Assembly: GCF_023221775.1 (NCBI RefSeq)
Contig: NZ_JAKUDS010000027.1
Location: forward strand, 1 to 37,327
DNA length: 37,327 nt
Reading direction: 5' to 3'
Source of the DNA: Enterococcus cecorum
GTDB lineage: Bacteria > Bacillota > Bacilli > Lactobacillales > Enterococcaceae
A program made the translations under genes and the position numbers. Below are positions 25,027-33,128 of this stretch, in pieces (the stretch's first letter is position 1; the number at the start of each line of letters is the position of its first letter). The notes under the pieces are model-generated. The model worked only from the letters and a program-made list of their open reading frames with translations, had not been told where the DNA came from and did not search any database.

Positions 25027-25548
25027 ATGAAAGTGAAGAATATGAAGAAAACTGTACATGCAATATTAAATATATTAGGAACTATACTAATCTTTGTAGT
25101 TTTAATTGGTATTTTAGTGAATGCGAATTCAGCACCAGAAGGTAAAGGTTTTTTTGGATTTAAAGGTTATACGGTTTTAAGTAATAGTATGCGACCAACT
25201 TTTTCTGCAGGAGATTATGTGGTAGATAAAATAGTTCCTTATAATTCAATCAAACAAGGAGATGTCATTTCCTATCATATTGATGGTCATACAATTGTTA
25301 CTCATCGTGTGAAAGAAGTGACTGACAAAGGTTTTATTATGCAAGGAGATGCAAATAATGCGCAAGATGCTTTTACAGTAACCAAGGATCATTTTATTGG
25401 AAAAATGATATTTATGATTCCAATGTTAGGCCGACTACCTGATCTATTAATGAATGTATATTTATGGATAGCAGGGGCGATTTTAATTTTAGGAATTGTT
25501 ATATATGGAGAGTTTCAAAGAAGAGCACAGCGACGGGAAGGTGTTTAG
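25027..25548 (+). CDS. SipW-type signal peptidase I (copy 1)
   Basis: A 173-residue membrane protease of the ER/archaeal-like (SipW) branch of signal peptidase I. It has an N-terminal helix (about 10-32), a catalytic domain and a C-terminal helix (about 141-160). The nucleophile is S54 in SNSMRPT, and the general base is a histidine, H93 in THRV, instead of the bacterial lysine. An Asp of the GDANN region (D108) or D114 completes the site. It would cleave the special signal peptides of the neighbouring proteins. No clear ribosome binding site precedes ATG 25027 or the in-frame ATG 25042, suggesting low synthesis. The stop lies one base before the next start. Confidence 0.9.
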   Translation: MKVKNMKKTVHAILNILGTILIFVVLIGILVNANSAPEGKGFFGFKGYTVLSNSMRPTFSAGDYVVDKIVPYNSIKQGDVISYHIDGHTIVTHRVKEVTDKGFIMQGDANNAQDAFTVTKDHFIGKMIFMIPMLGRLPDLLMNVYLWIAGAILILGIVIYGEFQRRAQRREGV

Positions 25549-25549
25549 T

Positions 25550-26317
25550 ATGGATATCCAAAAATTGAAGAATTATGCTTCAAAACACAAAATGAAAGTA
25601 GCTTTAGGAACAACTATGGCAGCAGCTTTAATTGCCGGTGCATCAGCGAAAACTTATGCTTATTTTACTTCTCAGGCCACAGCAAATACTAATTTAACTT
25701 TAAACAAAGGAACGGTTGCATTATCTGATGCGACAGGTGATACTTGGAGATATTATGGAAATCAAGTAGACTTTTCAAAGATTGATTTTAATGCAACTGA
25801 TTATCTGGGTGAAACTATGATTAATCCTGATTTATCAGATGGTTCAAAAACAATCGACACTACCTCAAGCAAACTTTTTACAGGAAAAAGCTTTAGTCAA
25901 GTAGTGCCTGGTGATACTTTTGCTAAAACGGTGAAGGTTACCTATAAAGGGACGAATAATGCCGAAGTAGCCATTAAGTTTGTACCTGGTCAAAGTCAAA
26001 ATTGGATAGCTTTGGCTAACTTCTACAATTTAAAGGTAGACTATCAAATTAATTCAGGTGACAAAACAGTATTAGTCGATAATCAATCCTTAAATACTGA
26101 GGATGTGACTAAGCTGACAAGTAAAACTGGCTTAAAAATCAGTCAAATATTAAAACAAGAGGATGTCGTGCAAATTCATTTCTATGCACAGTTAAAAGCC
26201 AATGATTATAATGTGCAAGTTGCAAATGAGATTATGAATTTTGCTAGTGTGAAGGATGCCTTTGAAATCCATGCGCAAAATAAATTATATCCAAAAACTT
26301 CAACCGTTAACGAGTAA
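25550..26317 (+). CDS. TasA/camelysin-like secreted protein with SipW-type signal (second subunit)
   Basis: A 255-residue exported protein. The hydrophobic stretch (16-33) ends in KTYAYFTSQAT, the same signal class as the first subunit. It is followed by NLTLNKGTVALS, like the first mature strand of TasA (a short strand ending in a Gly-Thr step). The core PGDTFAKTVKVTYKG (120-134) is the standard TasA/CalY element. The start is ATG 25550 with GGGAAGGTG upstream; earlier in-frame codons lie inside the peptidase gene. It shares the WRYYG segment and overall plan with the next gene product, indicating old duplication. It has no wall-anchor motif. Confidence 0.82.
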   Translation: MDIQKLKNYASKHKMKVALGTTMAAALIAGASAKTYAYFTSQATANTNLTLNKGTVALSDATGDTWRYYGNQVDFSKIDFNATDYLGETMINPDLSDGSKTIDTTSSKLFTGKSFSQVVPGDTFAKTVKVTYKGTNNAEVAIKFVPGQSQNWIALANFYNLKVDYQINSGDKTVLVDNQSLNTEDVTKLTSKTGLKISQILKQEDVVQIHFYAQLKANDYNVQVANEIMNFASVKDAFEIHAQNKLYPKTSTVNE

Positions 26318-26335
26318 TGAAAAGAGAGGATTTAA

Positions 26336-27067
26336 TTGAAGAAAAATTTATTAACATTATTGGGCATCTTTGTCATATTTTCGTTGGCATCACTTTTTTG
26401 GATGAATATGCATAGTACACATGCCCGTTTGATGGATTCCAAGAAGTTCAATGCTGATTTTACTCTAGAAAAGGGAAATGTTGTATTAAATTCTTCTTTT
26501 TCAAGTTCTGAATGGCGTTATCTTGGTCAAACTGATGATATTGTGAAGATTCAAGATGTACCAGATAAGTCAAGCTATCAAAATAGACAAATAAATGGTG
26601 ATTTAATTGGCAAAACGAGAGATGGCGATAGAACATTAGGCGTAGATAGAAATGTTGCGGTATTAACCGGATACAGCTTTGACAACATGAATGCTAAAGA
26701 TACTTTTTTACAAAGACTAGACTATCAATATGTAGGAAAGAATACCGCGAGTTGCAGTGCCAAAATACTTAACTCTGAAAATTTATCAGCTGATTTTGAG
26801 TATTATTTAGAAGTTTATGTAACTGACGAAAACGGTGAAAATAAGACCCAGTCATACAGTGTCATTACCTATAATAAGCAGGGCAATCGAAAACTTGAAA
26901 CGTTGGCATCTCAAAATTTTGATATCCAAAAAAATCAAAAGGTGAATCTATTAATTAAGATAAGGTTACTAAAAGGGGAAGTCAGTGATTCAAATGGAGG
27001 TAGCTTATCTACACTTATGAAAGTCCAACTAAATGCACAAAATAAATTAGTAAAAGTAAAGGAGTAG
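26336..27067 (+). CDS. Diverged TasA-like secreted protein with LxDSK-type signal
   Basis: A 243-residue exported protein that is a diverged paralogue of the preceding gene product (WRYLG against WRYYG, AKDTFLQRLDYQYVG against GDTFAKTVKVTYKG, both ending near AQNKL). The membrane stretch is at 4-24. After it comes HARLMDSKKFNADF instead of the TYAYFTS motif, a form shared with the next gene product. That may mean a different cleavage specificity or a retained anchor. The start is TTG 26336 with AGAGAGGA five bases upstream. A minor subunit or adaptor role, like TapA beside TasA, is inference. Confidence 0.7.
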   Translation: MKKNLLTLLGIFVIFSLASLFWMNMHSTHARLMDSKKFNADFTLEKGNVVLNSSFSSSEWRYLGQTDDIVKIQDVPDKSSYQNRQINGDLIGKTRDGDRTLGVDRNVAVLTGYSFDNMNAKDTFLQRLDYQYVGKNTASCSAKILNSENLSADFEYYLEVYVTDENGENKTQSYSVITYNKQGNRKLETLASQNFDIQKNQKVNLLIKIRLLKGEVSDSNGGSLSTLMKVQLNAQNKLVKVKE

Positions 27068-27071
27068 CATC

Positions 27072-28397
27072 ATGAGAAAAAAACTGATACTTATTTCATT
27101 GTTATTCGTTACCTTTATCTTTTCTTTGCAAACTTCTTGGGCTTATTTGATTGATTCAAAGGAATATAAAACAGATTTTTCAGGTCAAGTTGCTTATAAT
27201 AATGGCTTAAGTTACAGCATTAATGGGGCTAGCAACAATCAATTGAATGTTAACTTTAATGATGGACAGAATACATCTGTTCGAACCTATCAACTAACGC
27301 TAAAGAATAATACAAGTTATCAATTAAAGCCTGAAACAATTACTTTTGAAACGAATCCATTTATGATTCAAAATTGTAAAGTCGTGATATCTCAAGCAAG
27401 AAATACAAAAAATGAAGATGAATTTGTTTGTGATTTAAGCATCTCGCCAGTTAATACGCAAAGTACTAAAGCAACTTTTACATTACCAAAAGTGGTTGCT
27501 TATAGTGTCGGCAATAAAAAAATTGAGAGTACTAAGGATTATCAAGTAACGATTATTCCGCAAAAACAAGGAATATACAATGATGTGCAGCAAGATTTAG
27601 GTGATTTAGGAATTCCAGGCTATTTCCACATATTTGCTAAAGATAATATTACTTATAATATAGGTAATAGTTATGGTAATCTAGCAACCAAAAATTTAAT
27701 GTATAATGGGAAGCTTGATTCGCTCGAATTAATTAATTACGTATCTGATAGCGCCCAATTAAATGGCACGGTAGCCAATTTTTCGAAATTTGTTATAGGG
27801 AATACTACACAAGGAAATATTGTTAATGATTCTTACATAACTAAGCAAGACAATTATCTTGATTTTGATAAAGAAATGCAAAAAGCAAATGAAGTAAGCC
27901 ATACAATCTTAAACTACCTAGATAAGCACTCTCCTGAAGTCAAACGTAATTTGCTTTGGATGTCTATAAACATTGATACCTCGGAAGTGTCTAGCAATAG
28001 TAATGTACTAGTTTATAATGTGGATTATGATGGTAATAATCTATTACCAATCACTATCAATAATAGCCAGAAGAAATTTATTATCATTAATCTAAATGTA
28101 GAGAATACCACAAATATTAAGTTACCTCCAACTAATATAAAAGCAGATGACTGCCCGTATGTTTTATGGAATATTAACCGCAAAGATAATCAACCAATGG
28201 CTATAACTAGGGATGCATCTTCTACAAACTATGGAACAATTTTAGCACCCAATGCCAGTCTAACCATCAATAGAAGTAGCATTATTTATGGGGATGTATT
28301 TTATGGTAATTTTATTGGTCAATCTTTTACAACAAATGTATTGACGAAAAGAGTGGCGATGATAACGTTTGATTTAGAAACTGGTACCTACAAATAG
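27072..28397 (+). CDS. Secreted protein with probable choice-of-anchor A domain
   Basis: A 441-residue exported protein with a signal at about 5-24 followed by WAYLIDSKEYKTDF, like the previous gene product. Residues 30-170 are a beta-rich region. From about 185 to 425 the sequence looks like a choice-of-anchor A domain: an opening GYFHIFAKDNITYN, then late motifs LWNIN (365-369), YGTILAPNASL (387-397) and GQSF. Such domains occur on large surface adhesins and are thought to form a beta-helix. It could be a tip adhesin or cell-surface connector of the fibre. The C-terminus has no sortase motif. The domain call rests on pattern memory and needs a profile search. Confidence 0.65.
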   Translation: MRKKLILISLLFVTFIFSLQTSWAYLIDSKEYKTDFSGQVAYNNGLSYSINGASNNQLNVNFNDGQNTSVRTYQLTLKNNTSYQLKPETITFETNPFMIQNCKVVISQARNTKNEDEFVCDLSISPVNTQSTKATFTLPKVVAYSVGNKKIESTKDYQVTIIPQKQGIYNDVQQDLGDLGIPGYFHIFAKDNITYNIGNSYGNLATKNLMYNGKLDSLELINYVSDSAQLNGTVANFSKFVIGNTTQGNIVNDSYITKQDNYLDFDKEMQKANEVSHTILNYLDKHSPEVKRNLLWMSINIDTSEVSSNSNVLVYNVDYDGNNLLPITINNSQKKFIIINLNVENTTNIKLPPTNIKADDCPYVLWNINRKDNQPMAITRDASSTNYGTILAPNASLTINRSSIIYGDVFYGNFIGQSFTTNVLTKRVAMITFDLETGTYK

Positions 28398-28433
28398 TAG
28401 TGTGCTAGTGAATTGAAAGGACAAGTTATTCTA

Positions 28434-29399
28434 ATGGAAGAAAACTTACAACGAAGAACAAAAACGAAACAACCAAACAATCACCAACGCCGAATTTCTT
28501 TGTTGCTACTATTATTACTATTCCTAGGGTTTGCGACTTATGGCAGTTATAATTATTTCACGACTTCAACAAGTTTAGCTAAGGTGGTCCACAAGAAGTT
28601 GAAGGATAACTCGTTTAAACTAGGCGAGGATGAAGCCAAGATGCGTCAAGGAGATGGTACGGCTGGTGCGCAAGTAAATAATGGTGGAAATGTTACCAAT
28701 AATAATGCGAACAATCGTACAACGAATAATCCGCCACAGACAACAATCAATGGTGGAACGACTAATAATAATGGTGGATCAGCATCAAATAATTCTGGCT
28801 CAAATGGAAATAATAACCAACCATCGAACAATGGTTCAAATATAACTGATACCAAGTATAAAGAATTTGGGGAGTTTGATTGGGTATATGTCGGTAATAC
28901 CTCAGGTCGAACGATTATGAGTTTGGCAGATACCTTTCAATTAGCTCAAAAAAATCCCTATCTTTCTGCAGAAAATGCAAACACTTATAATAATGTAAAA
29001 AGTGGTGATGTGTTTCGAAAAACTGTTCGATTGAAGGTGAAGGGTAGTTCGAGTACTCCGGCAAATGTTACATTATGTTGGGGAAAGGCAGAAAATGAAG
29101 CTTTAGATTTGATTCAGGCAGTTATCTATGTGAAAAAAGAACAGTTAAATCCTCAAGGAGAGGCTCCTATGTTTACAACTGAAGGATTCTTGACAGCTTT
29201 TGATGGTATCCCATTAGCAAAAGATGCACAATATACTAGTGAGAAATTAAGTGTGAAATCTGGAGATTATTTAGATGTGGAAATGGTCATTGCAGTTAAA
29301 AATGGAGCTGATATTCCTGATAATGTACCTTTAGCAAAGTTGGAACGTCAGCTTTCGATAGTATTAAGCCAAGATACAGGAAATATTTTAGATGTTTAA
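28434..29399 (+). CDS. TasA/camelysin-like secreted protein with an Asn-rich linker
   Basis: A 321-residue exported paralogue of the first subunit, sharing the basic leader, a hydrophobic run (21-37) ending GSYNYFTTSTS, FGEFDWVYVGN (145-155) and GDVFRKTVRLKVKG (191-204). Between signal and core (about 82-137) it carries a low-complexity Asn/Gly/Thr/Ser segment where the first subunit has a short acidic loop. This would give a flexible stalk. The start is ATG 28434 with GAAAGGA upstream at a rather long spacing. An in-frame TTG at 28413 has no ribosome binding site. A strong terminator follows, so it ends the first transcription unit of the cluster. Confidence 0.8.
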   Translation: MEENLQRRTKTKQPNNHQRRISLLLLLLLFLGFATYGSYNYFTTSTSLAKVVHKKLKDNSFKLGEDEAKMRQGDGTAGAQVNNGGNVTNNNANNRTTNNPPQTTINGGTTNNNGGSASNNSGSNGNNNQPSNNGSNITDTKYKEFGEFDWVYVGNTSGRTIMSLADTFQLAQKNPYLSAENANTYNNVKSGDVFRKTVRLKVKGSSSTPANVTLCWGKAENEALDLIQAVIYVKKEQLNPQGEAPMFTTEGFLTAFDGIPLAKDAQYTSEKLSVKSGDYLDVEMVIAVKNGADIPDNVPLAKLERQLSIVLSQDTGNILDV

Positions 29400-29414
29400 C
29401 AAGAGGATAGCAGC

Positions 29415-29459
29415 AAGCATGCTTGTAGGTAAGATTTAGCCTATGAGCATGCTTTTTTT
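29415..29459 (+). terminator. Terminator after the linker-bearing subunit
   Basis: A perfect 9-bp stem (29415-29423 with 29446-29454) runs into seven T residues. It separates the first six genes from the last two of the cluster. The remaining 110 bases to the next gene show no standard promoter. Confidence 0.88.
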
Positions 29460-29568
29460 GTGAAATATCGTGAGAATTAGGTTAGAATCGGAGTGTATAT
29501 TGTTGATTTTTCATAAAATATTAGGTAGAGTGATTATGTGAAAATATTATATAGAAGGTTGCGATGAG

Positions 29569-30255
29569 ATGCAATTAGCAGTTCCCGTACGGCGTTCTTT
29601 TCCATATATTGCCGTATTTGTAATCTTTATTGCAATTTTAGTCATGAGTTATCAATTCAAAGTGAATTCGGATAAGCGGAATATCACAGATAGCAACGTA
29701 TTGTCTACTGTTGTAAATGAAGATCCTAAGTATAATCAGCTAATGTATAAGCCACAAAAAATTAGCGATGACTTAGACGAAAAGAGCCTTATCAATTATG
29801 GAAATGACCAATATAAAAGTAGCGAACAACCTCAACTAATTCAATTGACAAACGTGACAAATATTCAGCTGGATTCAATTGATCAACTTGGACAATTAGA
29901 TGAAGTAGATTACTATGTGTCCAAAAAGAAAAAAGTCTTGTGGTATAAGATAACTTATCCTTTACAGGCAACCTTCAAAGAAAAGATGTCAGATGTATTT
30001 GATATGTCTGTTGATATGCAGGTTAACTTGCATGATAAAATAGCCTATACCAAAGTTCAAGTAATGCCAAATAAAAAGCCAGAAGAATTTATTAGTTACT
30101 TACCTTCACTTTATGAAAAAATAGTCGATAATATTAATAGTGATCAAAAGGTGGAGGTACAGATGGAATTAAAGACTTCTTGGGGTGAGTATGTCTATAA
30201 TCGTCTAAATCAAAATCAATTGATTCGTGTGAAATATGTAGAAAATGAGGATTAA
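29569..30255 (+). CDS. Unrecognised membrane-anchored extracellular protein
   Basis: A 228-residue protein with a short basic N-terminus, one transmembrane helix (about 11-28) and an outside domain of about 195 residues rich in Lys, Asp and Asn. I do not recognise a family. There is no SipW motif after the helix, so it probably stays anchored. Its gene overlaps the ribosome binding site of signal peptidase 2, meaning the two are translated together. This suggests an assembly base, chaperone or cofactor for the peptidase. The start ATG has a moderate AAGG about ten bases upstream. Confidence 0.6.
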   Translation: MQLAVPVRRSFPYIAVFVIFIAILVMSYQFKVNSDKRNITDSNVLSTVVNEDPKYNQLMYKPQKISDDLDEKSLINYGNDQYKSSEQPQLIQLTNVTNIQLDSIDQLGQLDEVDYYVSKKKKVLWYKITYPLQATFKEKMSDVFDMSVDMQVNLHDKIAYTKVQVMPNKKPEEFISYLPSLYEKIVDNINSDQKVEVQMELKTSWGEYVYNRLNQNQLIRVKYVENED

Positions 30256-30256
30256 A

Positions 30257-30736
30257 ATGGAGAAAATTAGAGTAATATTTAATGTTGTACTCACTATCAT
30301 TGTTGTATGTGTATGTTCTTTAGCTGCGTTGAATTTTTTTTCTGCTCCCGAGCGTGCAGGTTTGATGGGATACAGGGGCTATACTGTTATTAGTGGAAGT
30401 ATGGAGCCTACTTTACATGTGGGAGATTATATTATAATAAAAAATAAGCCATATGCTGATATCCAAAAAGGAAACATTATTAGTTTTAGACAAGATAATG
30501 TTTTAGTGACGCACCGTGTGGTAGCAAGAGAAGGGGAAAAGTTAAAAACCCGAGGGGATCATAATAATGTTAATGACTTAGTGGAGGTTACTGCTGAAAA
30601 TTATGTAGGGACGTACCAATTTAGAATTCCTCAGTTAGGACGTATCATGTTGTGGCTACAAGATCCGATGATTTATAGTATCATTATGGCAGTTATTGCA
30701 CTAAGAATTGCAATATTACTAATTCTAAAAAAATAG
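30257..30736 (+). CDS. SipW-type signal peptidase I (copy 2)
   Basis: A 159-residue SipW-type peptidase, paralogue of the one at 25027-25548. It has an N-terminal helix (about 5-27) and a C-terminal helix (about 138-157). The nucleophile is S48 in SGSMEPT, the base is H86 in THRV, and the acidic residue is D101 in GDHNN or D107. All are intact, so both copies should be active. The start is ATG 30257, with TGAGGA five bases upstream inside the end of the previous gene; the ATG at 30245 lacks this. A terminator follows. A second peptidase may serve the second signal class in the cluster. Confidence 0.9.
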   Translation: MEKIRVIFNVVLTIIVVCVCSLAALNFFSAPERAGLMGYRGYTVISGSMEPTLHVGDYIIIKNKPYADIQKGNIISFRQDNVLVTHRVVAREGEKLKTRGDHNNVNDLVEVTAENYVGTYQFRIPQLGRIMLWLQDPMIYSIIMAVIALRIAILLILKK

Positions 30737-30743
30737 TTCAACT

Positions 30744-30778
30744 AGACGTATGCTTTTGATTAAGCTACGTCTTTTTTT
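30744..30778 (+). terminator. Terminator at the end of the SipW cluster
   Basis: AGACGTA/TACGTCT arms plus an inner GCTT/AAGC pairing with one bulge precede seven T residues, eight bases after the peptidase stop. Confidence 0.9.
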
Positions 30779-30861
30779 ACGTTCTAGATTTATTTTATTA
30801 GGACTGTTTCTAAATAGTCTTAAGCACTGGAACTAATTTTCATAAAATTTTCAGTCGCTAC

Positions 30862-30889
30862 TTGCATTGATAGATAATCGCTGTATAAT
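30862..30889 (+). promoter_or_regulatory. Promoter of the MarR-ABC exporter operon
   Basis: TTGCAT (30862-30867), 16 bases and TATAAT (30884-30889) lie about 50 bases before the MarR start. Confidence 0.7.
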
Positions 30890-30896
30890 AAAATAG

Positions 30897-30909
30897 TTAC
30901 TTAAAGTAA
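30897..30909. promoter_or_regulatory. Probable MarR operator
   Basis: TTACTTAAAGTAA is a dyad with 6-bp arms around one base, placed at the expected start of transcription. Flanking bases extend it to 17 bp with one mismatched pair. This is the usual place and form for MarR autorepression. Confidence 0.6.
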
Positions 30910-30937
30910 TTATTTATGATAAGTAAGGAGGATGGAG

Positions 30938-31402
30938 ATGAACTGGGAAGATTCAGAAAGGTATATTTCCGCTTGTATTGTAGCCAAAAAGACTTTACAA
31001 TTTTTGCCTGTACCGCCTAAAGATTTACGTCGGCAACAAATATACCAGTTAAAAGTATTGCATGATTTAATGGAATGCCAAGACTCAGTCAAAATTAGTG
31101 ATATTGCTCATCGGATTGGGACAACTTTGCCAAGCGTCACCAAGAGTATGAATGAGTTGGAAGAAAATGGTTATGTCAAGAAGGTTGAAAATCTTCAGGA
31201 TAAACGCATCACTAATATTGCTTTAACTGCAAAAGGACAAGAAGTATATGATGCATTGATTTACCAATTTCATGTGCAAAATGCCAAAGTGTTAGCGGAT
31301 ATCCCGGAAGAGGAGTTAAATACGACCATCGCAACCATTCGTAAAATTTATCAGAAAATGGATACTTTTAATCGATATAAAGGAGATGAACAGTTTGTAT
31401 AA
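30938..31402 (+). CDS. MarR-family transcriptional regulator
   Basis: A 154-residue winged-helix dimeric regulator. Helices H3-H4 lie at about 50-75 (VKISDIAHRIGTTLPSVTKS) and the wing at about 80-95 (NLQDKRITNIALT), with the DxR motif (D88-R90) typical of MarR. It overlaps the first exporter gene and has a dyad at its own start of transcription, so it most likely represses this operon and is relieved by a drug or metabolite. The start is ATG 30938, six bases after AAGGAGG; an ATG at 30932 is too close to that site. Confidence 0.9.
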   Translation: MNWEDSERYISACIVAKKTLQFLPVPPKDLRRQQIYQLKVLHDLMECQDSVKISDIAHRIGTTLPSVTKSMNELEENGYVKKVENLQDKRITNIALTAKGQEVYDALIYQFHVQNAKVLADIPEEELNTTIATIRKIYQKMDTFNRYKGDEQFV

Positions 31403-33128
31403 AACCTTAGCGAAATCGATGCGTCAATATATTAAGCCTTCGATATTAACGATGATTTTTTTAGCTGGTGAAGTTTTTGCTGAAATGATGATTCCTTATT
31501 TGATGGCTAAAGTATTGGACCGTGGATTTGAAACCAAAGATATTCAATATATTATCCAAATTGGCCTATTGATGGCTGTGATTGCCTTAATTTCCATGAC
31601 TTGTGGGATTTTAGGTGGTAAGTTTTCTTCAGATGCTTCGGCGGGATTTGCGGCAAATTTAAGAGAAGATATTTATCGCAATATTCAACGATTCTCTTTT
31701 CAAAATATTGACCGCTTCTCTACCCCAAGTCTGATTACCCGTTTAACGACTGATATTACCAATATTCAGTTTGCCTTTCAAATGGTCTTAAAAACAGTGA
31801 TTCGTGCCCCATTTATGATTGTTTTTGCTTTTATTATGGCAGCTTATACCAATCTTAAGCTATCAATGATTATTTTAGCAGTGATTCCATTTCTAGGAGC
31901 TGCCTTGATTTTCTTGATTTATCGTGTGCATCCTTATTTTGTGAAGGTCTTTCGTCAATATGACCACTTAAATCAAACCGTGCAAGAAGTGATTAATGGC
32001 GTACGCGTGGTGAAATCTTTTGTACGTGAAGAAAAGGAAATTGACCGTTTCAAAGAGGCTTCTGAACAAATCAAGCAAGTCTTTATGAAAGCTGAAAAGT
32101 TAATCGCGTTAAATAGTCCGATTATGCAAATTGCAGTCTATAGTTCCTTGCTTGTCGTTTATTGGTTTGGTGCCAAATTTGTCGTAGCGGGAAGTATGAC
32201 ACCTGGTACTTTGACTTCATTTATTATGTACATGCTACAAATCTTAAATAGCTTGATGATGTTTTCAATGATTTTTGTCATGATTGTGATTTCTGAAGCT
32301 TCTTGTGAACGGGTAGCTGAAGTTTTAACTGAAAAATCTACGTTAACCAACCCTGAAAATCCTGTCACAACGATTGAAAATGGCGAAATTGAATTCAAAA
32401 ATGTATCCTTCAAGTACTATCCTAAAGCACAAGAAGCTGATTTGACCAATATTAGTTTCAAGATTGAATCGGGGCAAACAATCGGAATTATCGGCGGAAC
32501 GGGAAGTGGGAAATCTAGTTTGATTCAGCTCATTCCTAGACTTTATGATACCACGCAAGGAGAAGTCTATGTTGCTGGCCGAAATGTGAAAGAGTACGAC
32601 CTAGTAACCTTACGTGATCAAATTGCGATGGTTTTACAAAAAAACACCTTATTCTCTGGTACGATTTTAGAAAATTTACGTTGGGGGGATAAGGATGCTT
32701 CGTTAGCTGAAGTGAAGCGCATGGCCAGTCTTGCTCAAGCAGATCAGTTTGTTTCGACTTTCCCAGAAGAATATAATACCATTTTAGACCAAGGTGGGAA
32801 TAATGTATCTGGAGGACAAAAACAACGCTTAACCATTGCCCGTGCTTTATTGAAGAAACCTAAAATTTTGATTCTTGATGATTCAACGAGTGCTGTCGAT
32901 ACAAAGACGGATGCTAAAATTCGTCAAGCATTTAAAGAAGAGATTCCAAATACAACGAAGATTATCGTGGCGCAACGAGTTTCTTCTATCCAAGATGCCG
33001 ATAAAATTATTGTGCTAGATGAAGGAAAAATTAACGGTATCGGTACACATGAGGAATTATTAGCAAATAATCAAATTTATCAAGAAGTTTATGAATCACA
33101 AGTGAAAGGGGGACGTATAAGTGAGTAA
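31395..33128 (+). CDS. Heterodimeric ABC exporter subunit A (degenerate ATP site)
   Basis: A 577-residue half-transporter with six transmembrane helices followed by a nucleotide-binding domain. Walker A GGTGSGKSS is at about 367-375 and the signature VSGGQ at about 471-475. In Walker B the catalytic glutamate is Asp (LILDDST), and the H-loop histidine is Gln (VAQR), so this subunit supplies the non-hydrolysing site. That pattern is typical of LmrC/YheI/EfrA-like subunits of multidrug exporters. The start is taken as TTG 31395, nine bases after AAAGGAG; ATG 31386 abuts that site and is the alternative. It overlaps both neighbours, so the three genes form one operon. Confidence 0.9.
   Translation: MYKTLAKSMRQYIKPSILTMIFLAGEVFAEMMIPYLMAKVLDRGFETKDIQYIIQIGLLMAVIALISMTCGILGGKFSSDASAGFAANLREDIYRNIQRFSFQNIDRFSTPSLITRLTTDITNIQFAFQMVLKTVIRAPFMIVFAFIMAAYTNLKLSMIILAVIPFLGAALIFLIYRVHPYFVKVFRQYDHLNQTVQEVINGVRVVKSFVREEKEIDRFKEASEQIKQVFMKAEKLIALNSPIMQIAVYSSLLVVYWFGAKFVVAGSMTPGTLTSFIMYMLQILNSLMMFSMIFVMIVISEASCERVAEVLTEKSTLTNPENPVTTIENGEIEFKNVSFKYYPKAQEADLTNISFKIESGQTIGIIGGTGSGKSSLIQLIPRLYDTTQGEVYVAGRNVKEYDLVTLRDQIAMVLQKNTLFSGTILENLRWGDKDASLAEVKRMASLAQADQFVSTFPEEYNTILDQGGNNVSGGQKQRLTIARALLKKPKILILDDSTSAVDTKTDAKIRQAFKEEIPNTTKIIVAQRVSSIQDADKIIVLDEGKINGIGTHEELLANNQIYQEVYESQVKGGRISE

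Noticed and set aside
28677-28844. CRISPR-like or tandem DNA repeat array
   Set aside because: The AAT/GGT-rich tract is in frame and encodes a low-complexity linker; no repeats with regular spacers are present.
30245-30256. Upstream ATG as the start of SipW copy 2
   Set aside because: No ribosome binding site precedes it, whereas TGAGGA is well spaced from the ATG at 30257.
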